Source: Amoebidium appalachense
Taxonomy: Eukaryota; Ichthyosporea
NCBI GenBank assembly: GCA_963693365.1
Contig: CAVNZM010000015.1
Coordinates: forward strand, 3,906,001-3,970,000
DNA length: 64,000 bases
Direction: 5' to 3'
Both the position numbers and the translations under genes were made by a program. The notes beneath the pieces were generated by a model. That model worked only from the letters and a program-made list of their open reading frames with translations, was not told the origin of the DNA and did no database searches. Within the stretch, counting starts at the first letter, position 1. Each line of letters begins with the position of its first letter. Below, one piece after another: positions 23,301 through 63,972 of the stretch.

Positions 23301-23600
23301 AAACATGTGGCTCACAGACACGGATCCATCCGTCAAAACCCCTCCTTCCCCTCCATCAACCGGGAGGCATGAACACCCTGATACCCCCCTGCACACAGAC
23401 GAAAGAGTGGCTGCTAAGGCCAGGCCTTGTGTCCGTCAGCCACCATCCGGGGTCATGCCCGAACCAGATCGGAACCCAATGGGTTTCGAGTTGTACCTGG
23501 CTAATACACGACCCCCTCCTGTTAACCTCCTGCGGGAGGCCTACCTGCAGTCATCGCGTGAAAGCGACACTCCACAACAGACTTTGTCTGGTGCAGAAGG
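23301..23600 (+). CDS. Pro/Asp-rich exon
   Basis: Acceptor CAACTGACAG, donor GTATCC followed by poly-C. 300 bp. Two frames are open. The phase-2 reading (TDTDPSVKTPPSPPS, ending TLSGAEG) is the more natural in composition. The phase-1 reading would match the neighbouring exons in phase. Which is used cannot be decided here. Confidence 0.45.
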
Positions 23601-23634
23601 GTATCCCCCCCCCCCCCCCCTTCCCCCGCGTGCG

Positions 23635-23691
<57 letters not shown>

Positions 23692-23877
23692 TCACGGTGA
23701 AACCGTCTCTCCATGCTGGTTTTGATTATGGAATAGTGTACATGAAGGAGCATTGCAAAAAAATTGAGGCTACCAGGGGTTCAATAAAACTCGTCCATAA
23801 GGTTTTAATTATGAGTTTGATCAAACATGTACACGTTTTTATTACATAAACCTTCTCACGATTTTTCCCCCTTGCAG

Positions 23878-23979
23878 GCCAGGTACACCCCCGGGGCGGC
23901 ACCACTCCCTCCCCAAACACCGAGGAGTCCCCCCGACCCCAACCCCCACAACATGAACTGTCCACACAAGCCAACAAAG
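23878..23979 (+). CDS. 34-codon repeated exon, copy 1
   Basis: Acceptor CCCCTTGCAG, donor GTAGCC plus poly-C. 102 bp, phase 1 to phase 1. Phase-1 reading QVHPRGGTTPSPNTEESP and onward is Pro/Gln/Thr-rich. Confidence 0.6.
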
Positions 23980-24009
23980 GTAGCCCCCCCCCCCCCCCCC
24001 CCCCCCCCC

Positions 24010-24093
<84 letters not shown>

Positions 24094-24279
24094 TCACGGT
24101 GAAACCGTCTCTCCATGCTGGTTTTGATTATGGAATAGTGTACATGAAGGAGCATTGCAAAAAATTTGAGGCTACCAGGGGTTCCATAAAACTCGTCCAT
24201 AAGGTTTTAATTATGAGTTTGATCAAACATGTACACGTTTTTATTACATAAACCTTCTCACGATTTTTCCCCCTTGCAG

Positions 24280-24381
24280 GCCAGGTACACCCCCAGGGCG
24301 GCACCACTCCCTCCCCAAACACCGAGGAGTCCCCCGAACCCCAACCCCCACAACATGAACTGTCCACACAAGCCAACAAAG
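24280..24381 (+). CDS. 34-codon repeated exon, copy 2
   Basis: Same signals and length as copy 1. One Arg near the middle is Glu-Pro in this copy (EESPEPQPP), giving an amino-acid difference while keeping the frame. Confidence 0.6.
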
Positions 24382-24416
24382 GTAGCCCCCCCCCCCCCCC
24401 CCCCCCCCCCCCGCGA

Positions 24417-24509
<93 letters not shown>

Positions 24510-24695
24510 TCACGGTGAAACCGTCTCTCCATGCTGGTTTTGATTATGGAATAGTGTACATGAAGGAGCATGGCAAAAAATTTGAGGCTACCAGGGGTTC
24601 CATAAAACTCGTCCATAAGGTTTTAATTATGAGTTTGATCAAACATGTACACGTTTTTATTACATAAACCTTCTCACGATTTTTCCCCCTTGCAG

Positions 24696-24797
24696 GCCAG
24701 GTACACCCCCAGGGCGGCACCACTCCCTCCCCAAACACCGAGGAGTCCCCCCGACCCCAACCCCCACAACATGAACTGTCCACACAAGCCAACAAAG
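24696..24797 (+). CDS. 34-codon repeated exon, copy 3
   Basis: Same signals and length as copy 1 and nearly identical to it. Followed by poly-C, then an imperfect (CA)n instead of the pure array seen after copies 1 and 2. Confidence 0.6.
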
Positions 24798-24805
24798 GTA
24801 GCCCC

Positions 24806-24852
<47 letters not shown>

Positions 24853-25240
24853 ACGCACACGCACACACATCACAGAAAGAGAGACTCTGAGAGAGAGAGA
24901 GGGAGATAGGGACATAGGGAGACCAAAACTATTACATCGGATAAATTTTATTTTACATTTGGTGACCACTTTGTTTTTTGTATCAGTACATGAATCAAGG
25001 GTGTATACTCTGCTACCCATCATGACTGGTATGTCCTTGCACGTTTGGTATCCAAAAAAAAAACCCCCTAAAAAAAAAAAAAAAAACCCTAAAATTTCCC
25101 TTTTGTTTTCTGTTTCTGTTTCTGTTTTTGTTTTTGTGGAACGAAAGAGGGGGGGTGGGGGTGGGGATGGGGACGGAAGGGCTGTTAAGTAAGCAGCATC
25201 GAGTTTCTTTCATCTAACCCCATTCCCTTCCCATCTCCAG

Positions 25241-25309
25241 ATCCAAATCTGCCACCACCTCCCAAGGCCACAGACGGCGGCACGATCAGCGACTCTGAGG
25301 CAGTTAAAG
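25241..25309 (+). CDS. 23-codon acidic phase-1 exon
   Basis: Acceptor CCCATCTCCAG, donor GTGAGC. 69 bp, phase 1 to phase 1. Reads PNLPPPPKATDGG then TISDSEAVKG. Composition fits the other linker-like exons of this gene. Confidence 0.55.
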
Positions 25310-25402
25310 GTGAGCCTGTTATACAGAAATACGTAGAAGCTGTCACATCATATGTGAGTAGATTTACTCGTCTCAGGGTCTCGTATCATAACATTTTCAA
25401 TT

Positions 25403-25436
<34 letters not shown>

Positions 25437-25958
25437 GGGCGTCTTTTGGGAGTTGAGCTAGGGAAAACTATGAACCATTCCCTTATTCCCCTCTAATACA
25501 TGTAGATATAAAGGACGTCTGCCCAAAGATATGACTGGCAATACACAAAGTGTGTATCCAATCCATAGGTATCGTATCATTGATGCGCTTCTGATCGAAA
25601 ATCAAAGGCGTACCGATTTTACACCTATACCAAAAATTGGTCAAAAACACGCGACACGGTGAAAAGGATGCTACGTGCTATCAACGAACCATGCATTGCC
25701 TTACGCCTTGACAACTTGTTGTCCACATACAGATTGTATAACTCAATTCGCCACATTGAAAAGCACGGGTCTTTATATCGCAGGACTGGAAGAATGCGAC
25801 CGGAAGATGAATGGTTTTACGGATGGTGAAAAGGATATTCTAGGAAATTTTTTTGACTTTTGTTGAAAATATGTCTGCTAACAATCTATCGCACACGCAC
25901 ACACACACGCACACGCACACCCACGCACACACGCGCACACGCACACACACAAACATAG

Positions 25959-26089
25959 GTCAAGAACATGGTGTCCGAGAACCTGATATCATTCAGGAAA
26001 GCACTCAACACCATGCAACCCACCGTGTAGACGCTGAGTATGATGTCGACAGCCCACCCCCACCTTTGCCGCTTAGTATGTTTTTCTAG
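25959..26089 (+). CDS. putative terminal exon of the 21.6-26.1 kb gene
   Basis: Acceptor ACAAACATAG after a (CA)n tract, phase-1 entry, stop TAG at 26,087-26,089. About 43 codons starting QEHGVREPDII, acidic and ending PPPPLPLSMFF. No AATAAA is obvious close downstream. Confidence 0.5.
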
Positions 26090-27117
26090 CCGATTGCAAA
26101 GCGCTTGCGCCCCAAATGACGACAACAACAGCTGCAATGACCATGATGTTTGCTCGAATGACCATCACGTTATACCCTGTGGGTATATATAAATTTGTAT
26201 TCATTTGCATCAATATTTGTATTGAAACACATGTTCTAAAGAATTCACTCGTCGTTCAGTGAAAGTAAAGAATGAATGAATGATTGAATGAAAAAACGGC
26301 TTCCTGTCCTTCAGCCACATTTTATCTTGACATATTTTTACATGCTCATGGAACGAACAAACGAACGAACGGGCTTGTGTTTTTTTTTTTGTGTTATGTT
26401 GTGTTATGTTATGTTTTAGGGCTTTTGTCTCTACTAGCTCGAGTAGATGGTGGTTGGGATTGGGGTGGGGTTGGGTTGGTTCTCTTGACACCAATAAGTG
26501 TATCAGTTTTTCTGGTCCATAGCACGGGCATGTATGGTTGAGAATGCACAAAACTGGGTTTGCAATAGGCCGATTAACATATTCCGGAATATGTGTTTTT
26601 CTGCACGTTGGGGACTGCTCAGCTATGAGATCTTTACGTGACCCAAACCACAGCAAAACCACTTGTCCCATAATATCGTATTGCGGAATATGTTTGTATC
26701 AATACTGTCTAACTTCTATAACGTCTTGCTCGTGGACTTGCAGACACGTCGTATGGCTCCTGGAACATGCTTATTTTGATTCTAATATATATTCCGGAAT
26801 ACGTGTTTCCCCGAAGACGTGTTTCACCACAAATCTGTGATGGGCACGTTTTTTGTTCGTTTTGTCTTCTTGGTGGACTCTCAGAATCCGAATTGGATAT
26901 GATATGAATAATTTGACACGAACGTGCAGGCCCCGTTCGGATGTTTTCATGTCAATATTTTGCTGTGTTTTTGTATCCGAACACCGCTCATGACGGGCCG
27001 TCCCCGTTGGTCGATATCTTTCCTGCCGGGTCCCCAGCTCAGCATTTACTATTCGTATGCTAATAAAATACCCCCGTTGTGGCACCACGTCACAAAATGT
27101 AAACTTTACAATTTCTC
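26090..27117. other. no gene recognised
   Basis: Unique AT-moderate sequence between two genes. Three degenerate AT(A/T)NCGGAATA(T/C)GTNTTT elements occur near 26,580, 26,680 and 26,793. No exon is supported. Confidence 0.4.
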
Positions 27118-27895
27118 CCATTATCTGTTATTTGTTGTTTACATCCATCCATGTACAGTCCCCTTTTCTGGCGAAAAAAATAATAGTCAAACTAATGGGT
27201 AGCAAGGAAGTGAATAGCCTCGATCAAATATCAAGCTTTAGTTTTCGAGCTATCCGATTGGTAGGAAGTGTAGCAATTGATTCATCGAAAGGCTGTGAAC
27301 CAATCAAAATCCTCGACGATAATGGACAACATCACGATTGTTGAGGCCGGATAGACACCGTCGCAAGCTAAAAAGAGCATTTTGTCGTAGAATTTCATGC
27401 GTATATGTAATGATAATTTTTATTCTGTGTGATTTTCATTTATAATTTCCATCTTATTTATCGCTTTACACTATCACTTACCAAGGTGGGTGACCGAGGG
27501 GTTCTTTAGGCTAAGGTGGTAGAGCGTCACTTTTAGCGAGCTGCTATTGGTCAGTTTCGATCGAGGCTATTAGCTTTCTTGCTACCCCATAGTACAATGT
27601 TAACGTTTAACATGCTCCCTTCAAATTTGTTGTTTACACCAATCCAGGCACAGTCCCCTTTTCTGGCAAAATTTATTACAATGATTAATTTTAACAAGCC
27701 GCCTTGGAATTTGTTTTCAAAGGCATCGATCCACGTACAGTTCCCTTTTCTGGCAATAATTAAAAATTTAGTACCGTATGATTACTTTTAACAAGACGCC
27801 TTCAAATTTGTTGTTTACATCCATCCACGTACAGTCCCCTTTTCTGGCAATAATTAAAAAACTTTAGCTCAATGATTACTTTCAGCAAGCCGCCT
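27118..27895. repeat. second locus of the 90-bp minisatellite
   Basis: Copies of TTGTTTACATCCATCCACGTAC with CCCCTTTTCTGGC lie at 27,131-27,171, 27,629-27,667, 27,727-27,756 (diverged) and 27,810-27,850, separated by the AACAAG(C/A)CGCC spacer. About 430 bp of unique sequence splits the array. The last copy ends 30 bp before the first exon of the PAN gene. Confidence 0.85.
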
Positions 27896-27923
27896 TGGTC
27901 GTTAACATCCAATCCACCAACAG

Positions 27924-57154
<29,231 letters not shown>

Positions 57155-57435
57155 CTAATAAGGGTGGGGAAGGGGTGTCGGGCAAGCACTATTCTTAGGT
57201 CTGCACGCAGGGCACAAAACAACCTCAAACCCGAATCCATAACCCGTATTCCAACTGAATGAATCCGCCCCAGCTTGATTTGCCGCACTGTAACCGCCGC
57301 CGCCGCCACCGCCGCCCGAAATGAGAATAATGGGACACTTGCGACGATCGTTGACAATTTGGAGTGCTTGGTGGAAGGCGCGGTTGAATTGTCTGAAGTT
57401 GGTGTCTGTGTTGAGGTCGGAGCCTTGGTTGGGGC
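57155..57435 (-). CDS. secreted-protein gene, exon 6 (terminal)
   Basis: Acceptor CATACACAG just downstream of poly-C/(CA)n, phase-1 entry, 281 bp, stop at 57,155. Includes CPIILISGGGGGGGG, an aromatic/Gly segment (SWNTGYGFGFEVV) and a C-terminal CPAC motif. Confidence 0.65.
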
Positions 57436-59641
57436 CTGTGTATGTGTGTATTTGTGTGTGGGGGGGGGGGAAGGGGGGGGGGGGGGGGGGGGGAGGAGAG
57501 GGCGGGAGGGGGGCGTGGAAGGGGTTGTGTGTGTGTATGTGCGTGTGTGCGCGCGTTTGTATGTGTGTGAGGAGGAGGGGAAAAACGTGATGCAACGGTT
57601 AGCCAATGTCGGAATACTCGTAAACTATACAAAGAAAATTTGCTCAGAGCAACAACACAAAGGTCAGAGCGCGTAAGGCGGGGATGAGGATACATTCACA
57701 ACCAGTGTTTCATTAACATTAGTTAGATTAACAGTCTATGGCATATCAAGTAAAGAGAAGAAGTTGTGTTCACCAAATATCCCGGGGGGGGGGGGGGGGG
57801 GGGGGGGAGGGGGGGAGGGATCCTATATAAATCCAAAGAATAAAAAGTGTACACAGAAAAGAACATAAACGAGGAAGGGATTACTCACGTTTTTGTGCTG
57901 CCGAGCCACCTCCCATCCCCATCCCCATGTAACCATTCTCCGCACACAGACCAGCGTTATACTGATCCTGAGTGCACGCATCAGTGTAGACAGAAGAGCC
58001 GCCGCCGCCGCCACCACCATAGCTGTACTGAAACTGTCCCATAGAAGTATCAAACAGAGTAAAACCACCACCGCCACCCATCCCACCTTCCCAAACATAT
58101 CTCTTTGATCCGTCCAAACCAACACAGTAAACACTGTATCCCATCCCGCTGCCACCGCCGCCGTTAATCATGGAGCATTGGGAGTATGTTGGCGTGGGTG
58201 CGGGTTGAAGTGGCGCATGGGCGGGGGCTTTTTTGGTGGGGGGTTTTTGTTGTCGCACAGAATGGGTGCATCGTGTATTGGTCCCATGAAATGCCGCATT
58301 GTGATTGGACGGCGGTGCGCGAGGTGCAGCACGGGTCGTTGGCTGGCGCTGATGCAGTGGCTATATTTTTATTTTTTATTTTATTTTATTGTTTTTGGTG
58401 TTTGGTGGTGCGCGAGGGGGGGGGGGGGATGTGTGTGTGTGAGTGAGTGCGTGTGTGAGTGTGTGTGTGCTTATTGTATGTGTGGGAGGGGGGGTAGGGG
58501 GAAACGAGGGTTAATAAGGAGATAAGGCAGATAGGATCATTCAGAGGGGACAAGAGGGAGTTCCGGGGAGGAGGTGGGGGGTGGGGGGGGGTGGGGGTGA
58601 TTGATATACAGAGGTGCAATGTGATCGTAAGGATAGGGAAGGGAAAGGGGGGTGCAGTGTGTATGTGTGTGTTTGTAAAGGCTCTACGGAAAGCAAACAT
58701 ATATGAACTTAGTATATGCAGCCCCTTCACCTAAGTTTTTCTAACGACAGATTTTTTTTAAATTGGTTGATTGGCTCCAACTTTTTCTTATCCAAGGGTG
58801 TGCTGCTCCACCTCTCAGGGGAAACAGGGGGTGGGGGGGTGGGGAAGGGGGGGGGGGAGGGGGGGGGGGGGGGGGGGGGGGGGAGTAGTGAGAGAAGAAA
58901 AAAAAAAGTGGCAGGTAAAGGAAGGGGGAAAAGGAGGGGGGGGGGGGGGAGGGGGGGGGGGGGGTAGGTTACCATTTGTAGCAGTAACCCAGTAGTTCGA
59001 ACACTGCTCAAACACAGTAGCAGCAAGACTCAGATAAATCTCCTTGGTGCAGGTTTTGCTGGCCCACGTGGGCAAGTCACACACATTGTTTGGAGCAACA
59101 ACAGTGTAGTTTGGTGTGGCAAGGGTCCATTCGGGCGGGACGGTGCATGCCTGGGCCGATGAAACCGCGGCCTGGCAATCACACAGACTCTGGTTGGTGT
59201 ATGTGGATGCACACGAGGTGAAGACGTATTGCAGACGCCAGAGGTATTGTGTGGCTGTGCACTGGGATCCGAGTGCTGTCATGCTTGCCCTGTGTGGGAA
59301 CAAGGGGGGGGGGGGGGGGGGGGGGAGGGGGGAGGAAGGGGGGGGGGGGGAGGGGGTGAAGAGGGGGGGATGGGAGGGGGGATGGGAGGAAAGGGGCAAG
59401 GGGGGGGGGGGGGGGGGGGGGGGAAGGGAATGTGGGTGTAAGTGATATGTGGGCTCTGTATGGGAAAGTATCTGAGCTACAGAACTGTGTCAATGATGTC
59501 TGTGTAGTGTAGGTGTGTAATATGCTCCTGCCCCATACTCGTGCCCCGCCAGCTCTCGTTTACTAGGCTTGAGGCACTTTTTTTGTTTGTTTGTTTGATT
59601 TTTTTTTTTTTGTTTGGTGGTGGTGGTGGGGGGGGGGGGGG

Positions 59642-59672
<31 letters not shown>

Positions 59673-59864
59673 AGTATTTCGAATAATCATGAAAAGGAAT
59701 TCTCTAAGACATCCTCTCCTAGTATGATAATAAATCAGCGGCCATAATCATCTCCCCTTCCCCTTCCCCTTCCCCTCTCCCCCCCCCCCCCCCCCTCGAG
59801 CCCAGCACTATAAATATGCCACCCTCCCTCTCCCCCCCCCCCCCCCCCCCCCCCCCCTCCCCAA

Positions 59865-59911
<47 letters not shown>

Positions 59912-60495
59912 CCACACACACACGGTACTTACTGAAGTGGTCCCAGGTTCGGCTGGCTGGAATTAGACAAACCATCACAAGCGGCAACCAGCGCATCGGG
60001 AATAAGACCCAACCCACACTCATTGGACCACGCAGACACATTCCTCAAGCACCCGCACGTTGTATTCTGTCCGCACGTGTAGTATGTTGCCATGCCCCCG
60101 AAATATGTGGTTGTGTTGCATGTTCCCGGTGCCTTCCATTTGCTCGCGGTGGCGGTGGCGGCGGCGGCGCGTGCAGAACGTGCATGTGCTGTAATGTTCA
60201 TGGTGGATAGGTCGGCGTCACGGCGCATAAGACTGTGTGTGATAGGGGTGGATCGGGGAGTAAGTCATATGGTGTGAGAATAAATTGGTAAAGGGGAGGA
60301 GAAAGGGGTGAGGTTGGGCTCGTGCTAAGGGGGAGGGAGGGGGGGGGGGGGGGGGGGATGAGTTTGAGAGATGAACGGCGATTTCGGATCTGAACACATA
60401 CATTGATTACATTATCTTAGGCTACCGTACATGCTGAAATAGGTTGCCTACGCCAAAATTGTGTCGCATAAAGGAGGCCGGGGAGGAAGGTGAGG

Positions 60496-60529
<34 letters not shown>

Positions 60530-61706
60530 GGGGGGGGGGGGGGGGGGGGGGGGGGGGAGGGATGGTGGTGGCACTGCTGCGGGAATCGCGATGGAGGGGG
60601 TGAGGGGGTAGGGGAAGGGAGGGGGAGGGGGAGGGGTTGAGAGGGGGAAGTATGTGCCGTTGAGGGAGGGGGTTGGGGGAGGGGGGGGGGGGGGGGGGGG
60701 GGGGGGGTTGTAACCTTGTGCCGCACACGTCGTTCAAGATATCGTTGTTTGCAACAGGCAGCTCACCAATCTCATCCACCAACAGTTCAAAGGCCAACTT
60801 GTCCGGGTTCATAATGCAATAGCCATTTCTCAGATCGTTTTTACCGTTTCGCAGACATTTTCTCTCAATGGGAGAGGCGAGTTTGTCCAAAAAGTGTGTC
60901 TGTTTGGTTACCGGAGCCACCTTCTTATTGGGCCATTCCACCTCATCGTTCTCCATAAACTCCAGGCCGCGAATAACACGCTTGTATTTTCCGCTGTCGA
61001 TGTGGCCGGGTGCACCGACGACGTTTGACTGACCGCCAAAGTTCATGCGGATGGTGGATGGCACCTCACTGCAAGGAGAAAGAGAATGGTGGTTATTATT
61101 GAGCTCTTTGCGGTATAGGTTAAACTAAGTGCTTGCTCGCTGGAACTCCGATGTATTCACATTGTATGTTTTTGTCAGCGGCTGTGTGACGCTTTATAAT
61201 TACGATTAATGATTGTGTGGTCAAGATCTAAATGTGTGTTCCGTGTGAAACGTGGCACGTGCACATACTCAAATAAGGCACAGTAGTACTTGTAAATGCT
61301 ATGGCTAGGTAGTGTATGGTCAACAGGTACGTAACAGCATGCCCGGGTACATACACACAAAGTCAACACCTATGTACCAGAATACAACAGTCAAAACACC
61401 CAGCAACTCACAATGAACACCATAACGCTTACATTCTCTACACCCTAACCACGTGTACTCAAAGACCCACCTGCAATCATCTTCGACGTATCCAGCCCAC
61501 AGTTTCTCCACATGCTTAGCCACCTGCCTGGCCGCATAGTAACTCTTCATGTCCATCTCCCCGCTGGGCTTGGGTGTGTCCTGCGGCAGGGAATACACCA
61601 GGCGTTTGTAGCTCTTCTGGTACACGTCCCTACCCGCGCCGTTCACAACATCCCCACAGAGGGTTAATAAGCCTAGCCCACAGGCTAGGAACGTTTTCCC
61701 CGCCAT
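57155..61706 (-). CDS. six-exon gene for a secreted Cys/Gly-rich protein, family unknown
   Basis: Exons 61,706-61,471; 61,068-60,715; 60,232-59,933; 59,289-58,973; 58,227-57,889; 57,435-57,155. Phases agree throughout (2, 2, 2, 1, 1), giving about 609 codons. The start MAGKTFLACGLGLLTLCGD is a good signal peptide. Exons 3 and 4 hold many cysteines and N-glycosylation sequons (CGQNTTC, NVSAWSNEC, NQSLC). Exons 5 and 6 have poly-Gly stretches (GGGGG) beside aromatic, cysteine-flanked segments. I do not recognise the family; a cell-wall or extracellular-matrix role is inference. In exons 2, 4 and 6 a poly-C tract on the sense strand lies close to a splice site. Confidence 0.7.
57889..58227 (-). 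CDS. secreted-protein gene, exon 5
   Basis: Good donor GTGAGT at the 3' end and correct phase (1-1, 339 bp), but the acceptor AAAAAAG is poor, so the 5' limit is provisional. Contains SQCSMINGGGGSGMGYS, poly-Gly runs and a closing cysteine segment (TDACTQDQYNAGLC). Confidence 0.6.
58973..59289 (-). CDS. secreted-protein gene, exon 4
   Basis: Acceptor TTCCCACACAG, donor GTAACC followed by poly-C, 317 bp, phase 2 to 1. Cysteine-rich, with SQCTATQYLW, FTSCASTYTNQSLCDC, NNVCDLP and FEQCSNYW. Confidence 0.7.
59933..60232 (-). CDS. secreted-protein gene, exon 3
   Basis: Acceptor CACACACAG, donor GTAAGT, 300 bp, phase 2-2. An Ala/Arg-rich start, then a cysteine-rich part (GTCNTTTYFGG, TCGQNTTCGCL, NECGLGLIPDALVAACDG). 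Confidence 0.7.
60715..61068 (-). CDS. secreted-protein gene, exon 2
   Basis: Acceptor CTCCTTGCAG, weak donor GTTACA followed by poly-C, 354 bp, phase 2-2. Reads EVPSTIRMNFGGQSNVVG near its start and NDILNDVCGT near its end, with charged segments and few cysteines. Confidence 0.7.
61471..61706 (-). CDS. secreted-protein gene, exon 1
   Basis: Start ATG at 61,706, donor GTGGGT, ends in phase 2. Signal peptide, then a Lys/Tyr-rich helical stretch (SYYAARQVAKHVEKLWAG) ending YVEDDC. An ATG 25 codons upstream is in frame (61,781), but the signal peptide favours 61,706. Confidence 0.7.
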
Positions 61707-61781
61707 GCTTCTACACAACAACCTTGTGGTTATTGAGGTGACTGACCGCGCAGCAGGGGTATTTGCGCTGAAGTGACGCAC

Positions 61782-62745
61782 CGGCAGAAGGAAGTGATTG
61801 GGTGTTTAAGGAGGATAAAGGCACGAGGCCGAACGGGAAAACGGCTGTGGTTGAAAGATGTGGACTACATTGTGTTGGGATTTTGCTGCACTCACTAGTG
61901 CCAATTAACGTCGTGAATCTATAAAAGACAGATACCACTTCCCCATGAGATTCCTACACATCATATTTGTTATATGATATATGCTAATGTTAACTCGTTA
62001 ACACTGACAGTAACTTGTATATTGAATGGCACGTGCGCCGTCTACGTTACGAGCTCTAGAGCGGCTTGGGGGACGTGCATAGCTGCACGGCATGCGGCTC
62101 ACGCCTCCGTTGTCTAGATCCTTGCAATTCCCGCTGGTTGAACTGCTGGTTGATACATTGTTTACATCTATATATTGATGGTGATTGTTCTTTGATTACT
62201 TTTCTGGCTACAAGCGAATCAATAAGTCATATGAAATGATTCTTTATTGGCTTGTCTTATCCCTGCTATGTAACTTTCCCCAATGTTTCATATTGCATGT
62301 GCTGGCACTGGTAGTCTGGGACGTGTGCTGACGTGTGCCCGATTGCAGCCTCCTAACCGATCTGTTCAGATTTTAGGTCCGCCAATCAAATAGACGTGGC
62401 TCACTCGTTACCCAATCACATAGATTTTGTGGTGCGCGATGCGCCAATAGTTATATTTACTTAAACCGTACATTCGAATTTTTTTGCACATGTTCGCACG
62501 GACAAGTTTTTTTGTTTACTGTATCTTTTATCAGCACCATAGTTACTCAGAAGATGCTCTGGTCTATATTTAGCTTTGTGCCGTGCGCACCACGTGTACA
62601 GAAAGCTTCTGGGACTCTACGTGCTTTATAAAGGCTAATATGCTTATAAACACATAATATGCCCCTATGTATTTTTCTTGGGCTGAGAGTATGTTGGTAC
62701 ATATAATCGAAAACTTGAAAACGCCCTCGTCTTTCTTTAGTCTTC
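61782..62745. other. upstream region of the secreted-protein gene, no other gene seen
   Basis: Mixed sequence containing two CCAAT/ATTGG-like sites (62,387, 62,413) and a diverged single copy of the TTGTTTACATC unit at about 62,158. No exon is recognised. Confidence 0.4.
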
Positions 62746-62932
62746 ATGGCACTGACAACAGTGATAATATGCTTTCTGCATGCGTGTGCACACGTGTGCG
62801 TATGTGCGCGCGTGTGTATAATTTTGTGTGTGCATACTGTGTGTGTATCAGTGCGTACATGTGCGCGTGTGTACAAGTGTGTGTCCGCGTGTGTGTGTGT
62901 GTGCGTGTGTGTTTTTCCGAAAACAATTGCAG

Positions 62933-63151
62933 GGCACAGTCACTGTCAGTCAGGACGGGATAAAGATAGGTGCAACGATATCCACTCTGCGGCTCCCCGA
63001 GAAAGAAGAAGGCCCAGGGGGGAAGGGGGGGGGGGGGGGGGGGGGGGAGGGGGGAGGAGGGGGCCGGGGGTGACCGCTCGTCACGTGAATGGACGTCCCC
63101 CCTCCCTCTCCTCCGGATCCCCCCTACTTCTTATCGGGTCGTCGAGGGGCA
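62933..63151 (+). other. doubtful exon containing poly-G
   Basis: Acceptor CAATTGCAG at 62,932 and donor GTAAGT at 63,152 bracket 219 bp. The first part reads GTVTVSQDGIKIG, which could fit a PTB/PH-like strand pair. The frame needed to reach the donor changes across a poly-G run, so either this is not coding or the run length is wrong. Confidence 0.25.
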
Positions 63152-63189
63152 CGGTAAGTCACTTTTCCCAACGAGCCTCCCACTTTCTC

Positions 63190-63229
63190 TCTCTCTCTCT
63201 CTCCCCCCCCCCCCCTCTCTCTCTCTCTG

Positions 63230-63273
<44 letters not shown>

Positions 63274-63279
63274 CCCCCC

Positions 63280-63324
<45 letters not shown>

Positions 63325-63327
63325 ACA
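63190..63327. repeat. (CT)n, poly-C, (CA)n compound repeat
   Basis: CT-rich with C-runs at 63,203-63,213, a long poly-C at 63,271-63,310, then CA. Confidence 0.95.
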
Positions 63328-63329
63328 TC

Positions 63330-63927
63330 TCGGCTGGGGCTTCTCCCATCGATTTTTCAAAAAAAAATAAATAATTCTCAAACTTACAGGTTTTTTCCGG
63401 ATACAGCTTCACTTACACTGTCACCCTTTACTACCATACATCCTTTCATTACTTACAATTCATGTATTTCGATATAGCATATTCAAGGAAGCCGACATAA
63501 CACTTCCAATACACAATAGAGGATGCTCTCATTACTTTCTAGAGAACTTTAGATAACACCTACAATCAAACTTCCATTCTCAATCTTGCTACCGACTCAC
63601 AAGCTTCATGCATATTCAAAATAATACCAGATAAATTCCAGAGTATGCTCTCAATACTCTGGTTATTATTCTTCAGATGGTACATCGTCATTACGTCGGT
63701 GATTTGAGGGTAGCCCCGACCCCTGAATCATCAACATATACCAAACCTTATGTCACATAACACTTGCCCCAGCTCACTGAGACCTTACTACCAAAAATCC
63801 AGTTCTCACTCAAGTTATAGGCTTAACTAAGTTTAAGCACGTGTACGTGTACTGTTTGCACCAGTTCGAGATACACGTTTCATTCGTCAACACTCACATA
63901 CACAAGCACGCACATTCGTGTGTGCAT

Positions 63928-63972
<45 letters not shown>

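Larger units (their letters stand above)
23688..24850 (+). repeat. tandem array of three exon-intron units of about 400 bp
   Basis: Units begin at 23,688, 24,090 and 24,506 with GGTGTCACGGTGAAACCGTC. Each holds about 185 bp of intron, a 102-bp exon, then poly-C and (CA)n that differ in length between copies. The third copy loses its (CA)n end into a degenerate tract. Exons are almost identical. Confidence 0.9.

Noticed and set aside
23688-24850. CRISPR-like regularly spaced repeats
   Set aside because: Units are about 400 bp with exons and microsatellites in a eukaryotic gene; no short repeat-spacer structure.
27490-27580. tRNA-like A-box (GGCTAAGGTGGTAGAGCG) with a weak B-box-like TTTCGATCGAGG downstream
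   Set aside because: No acceptor or T-stem pairing could be drawn and the B box is poor. At most a decayed tRNA or SINE head.
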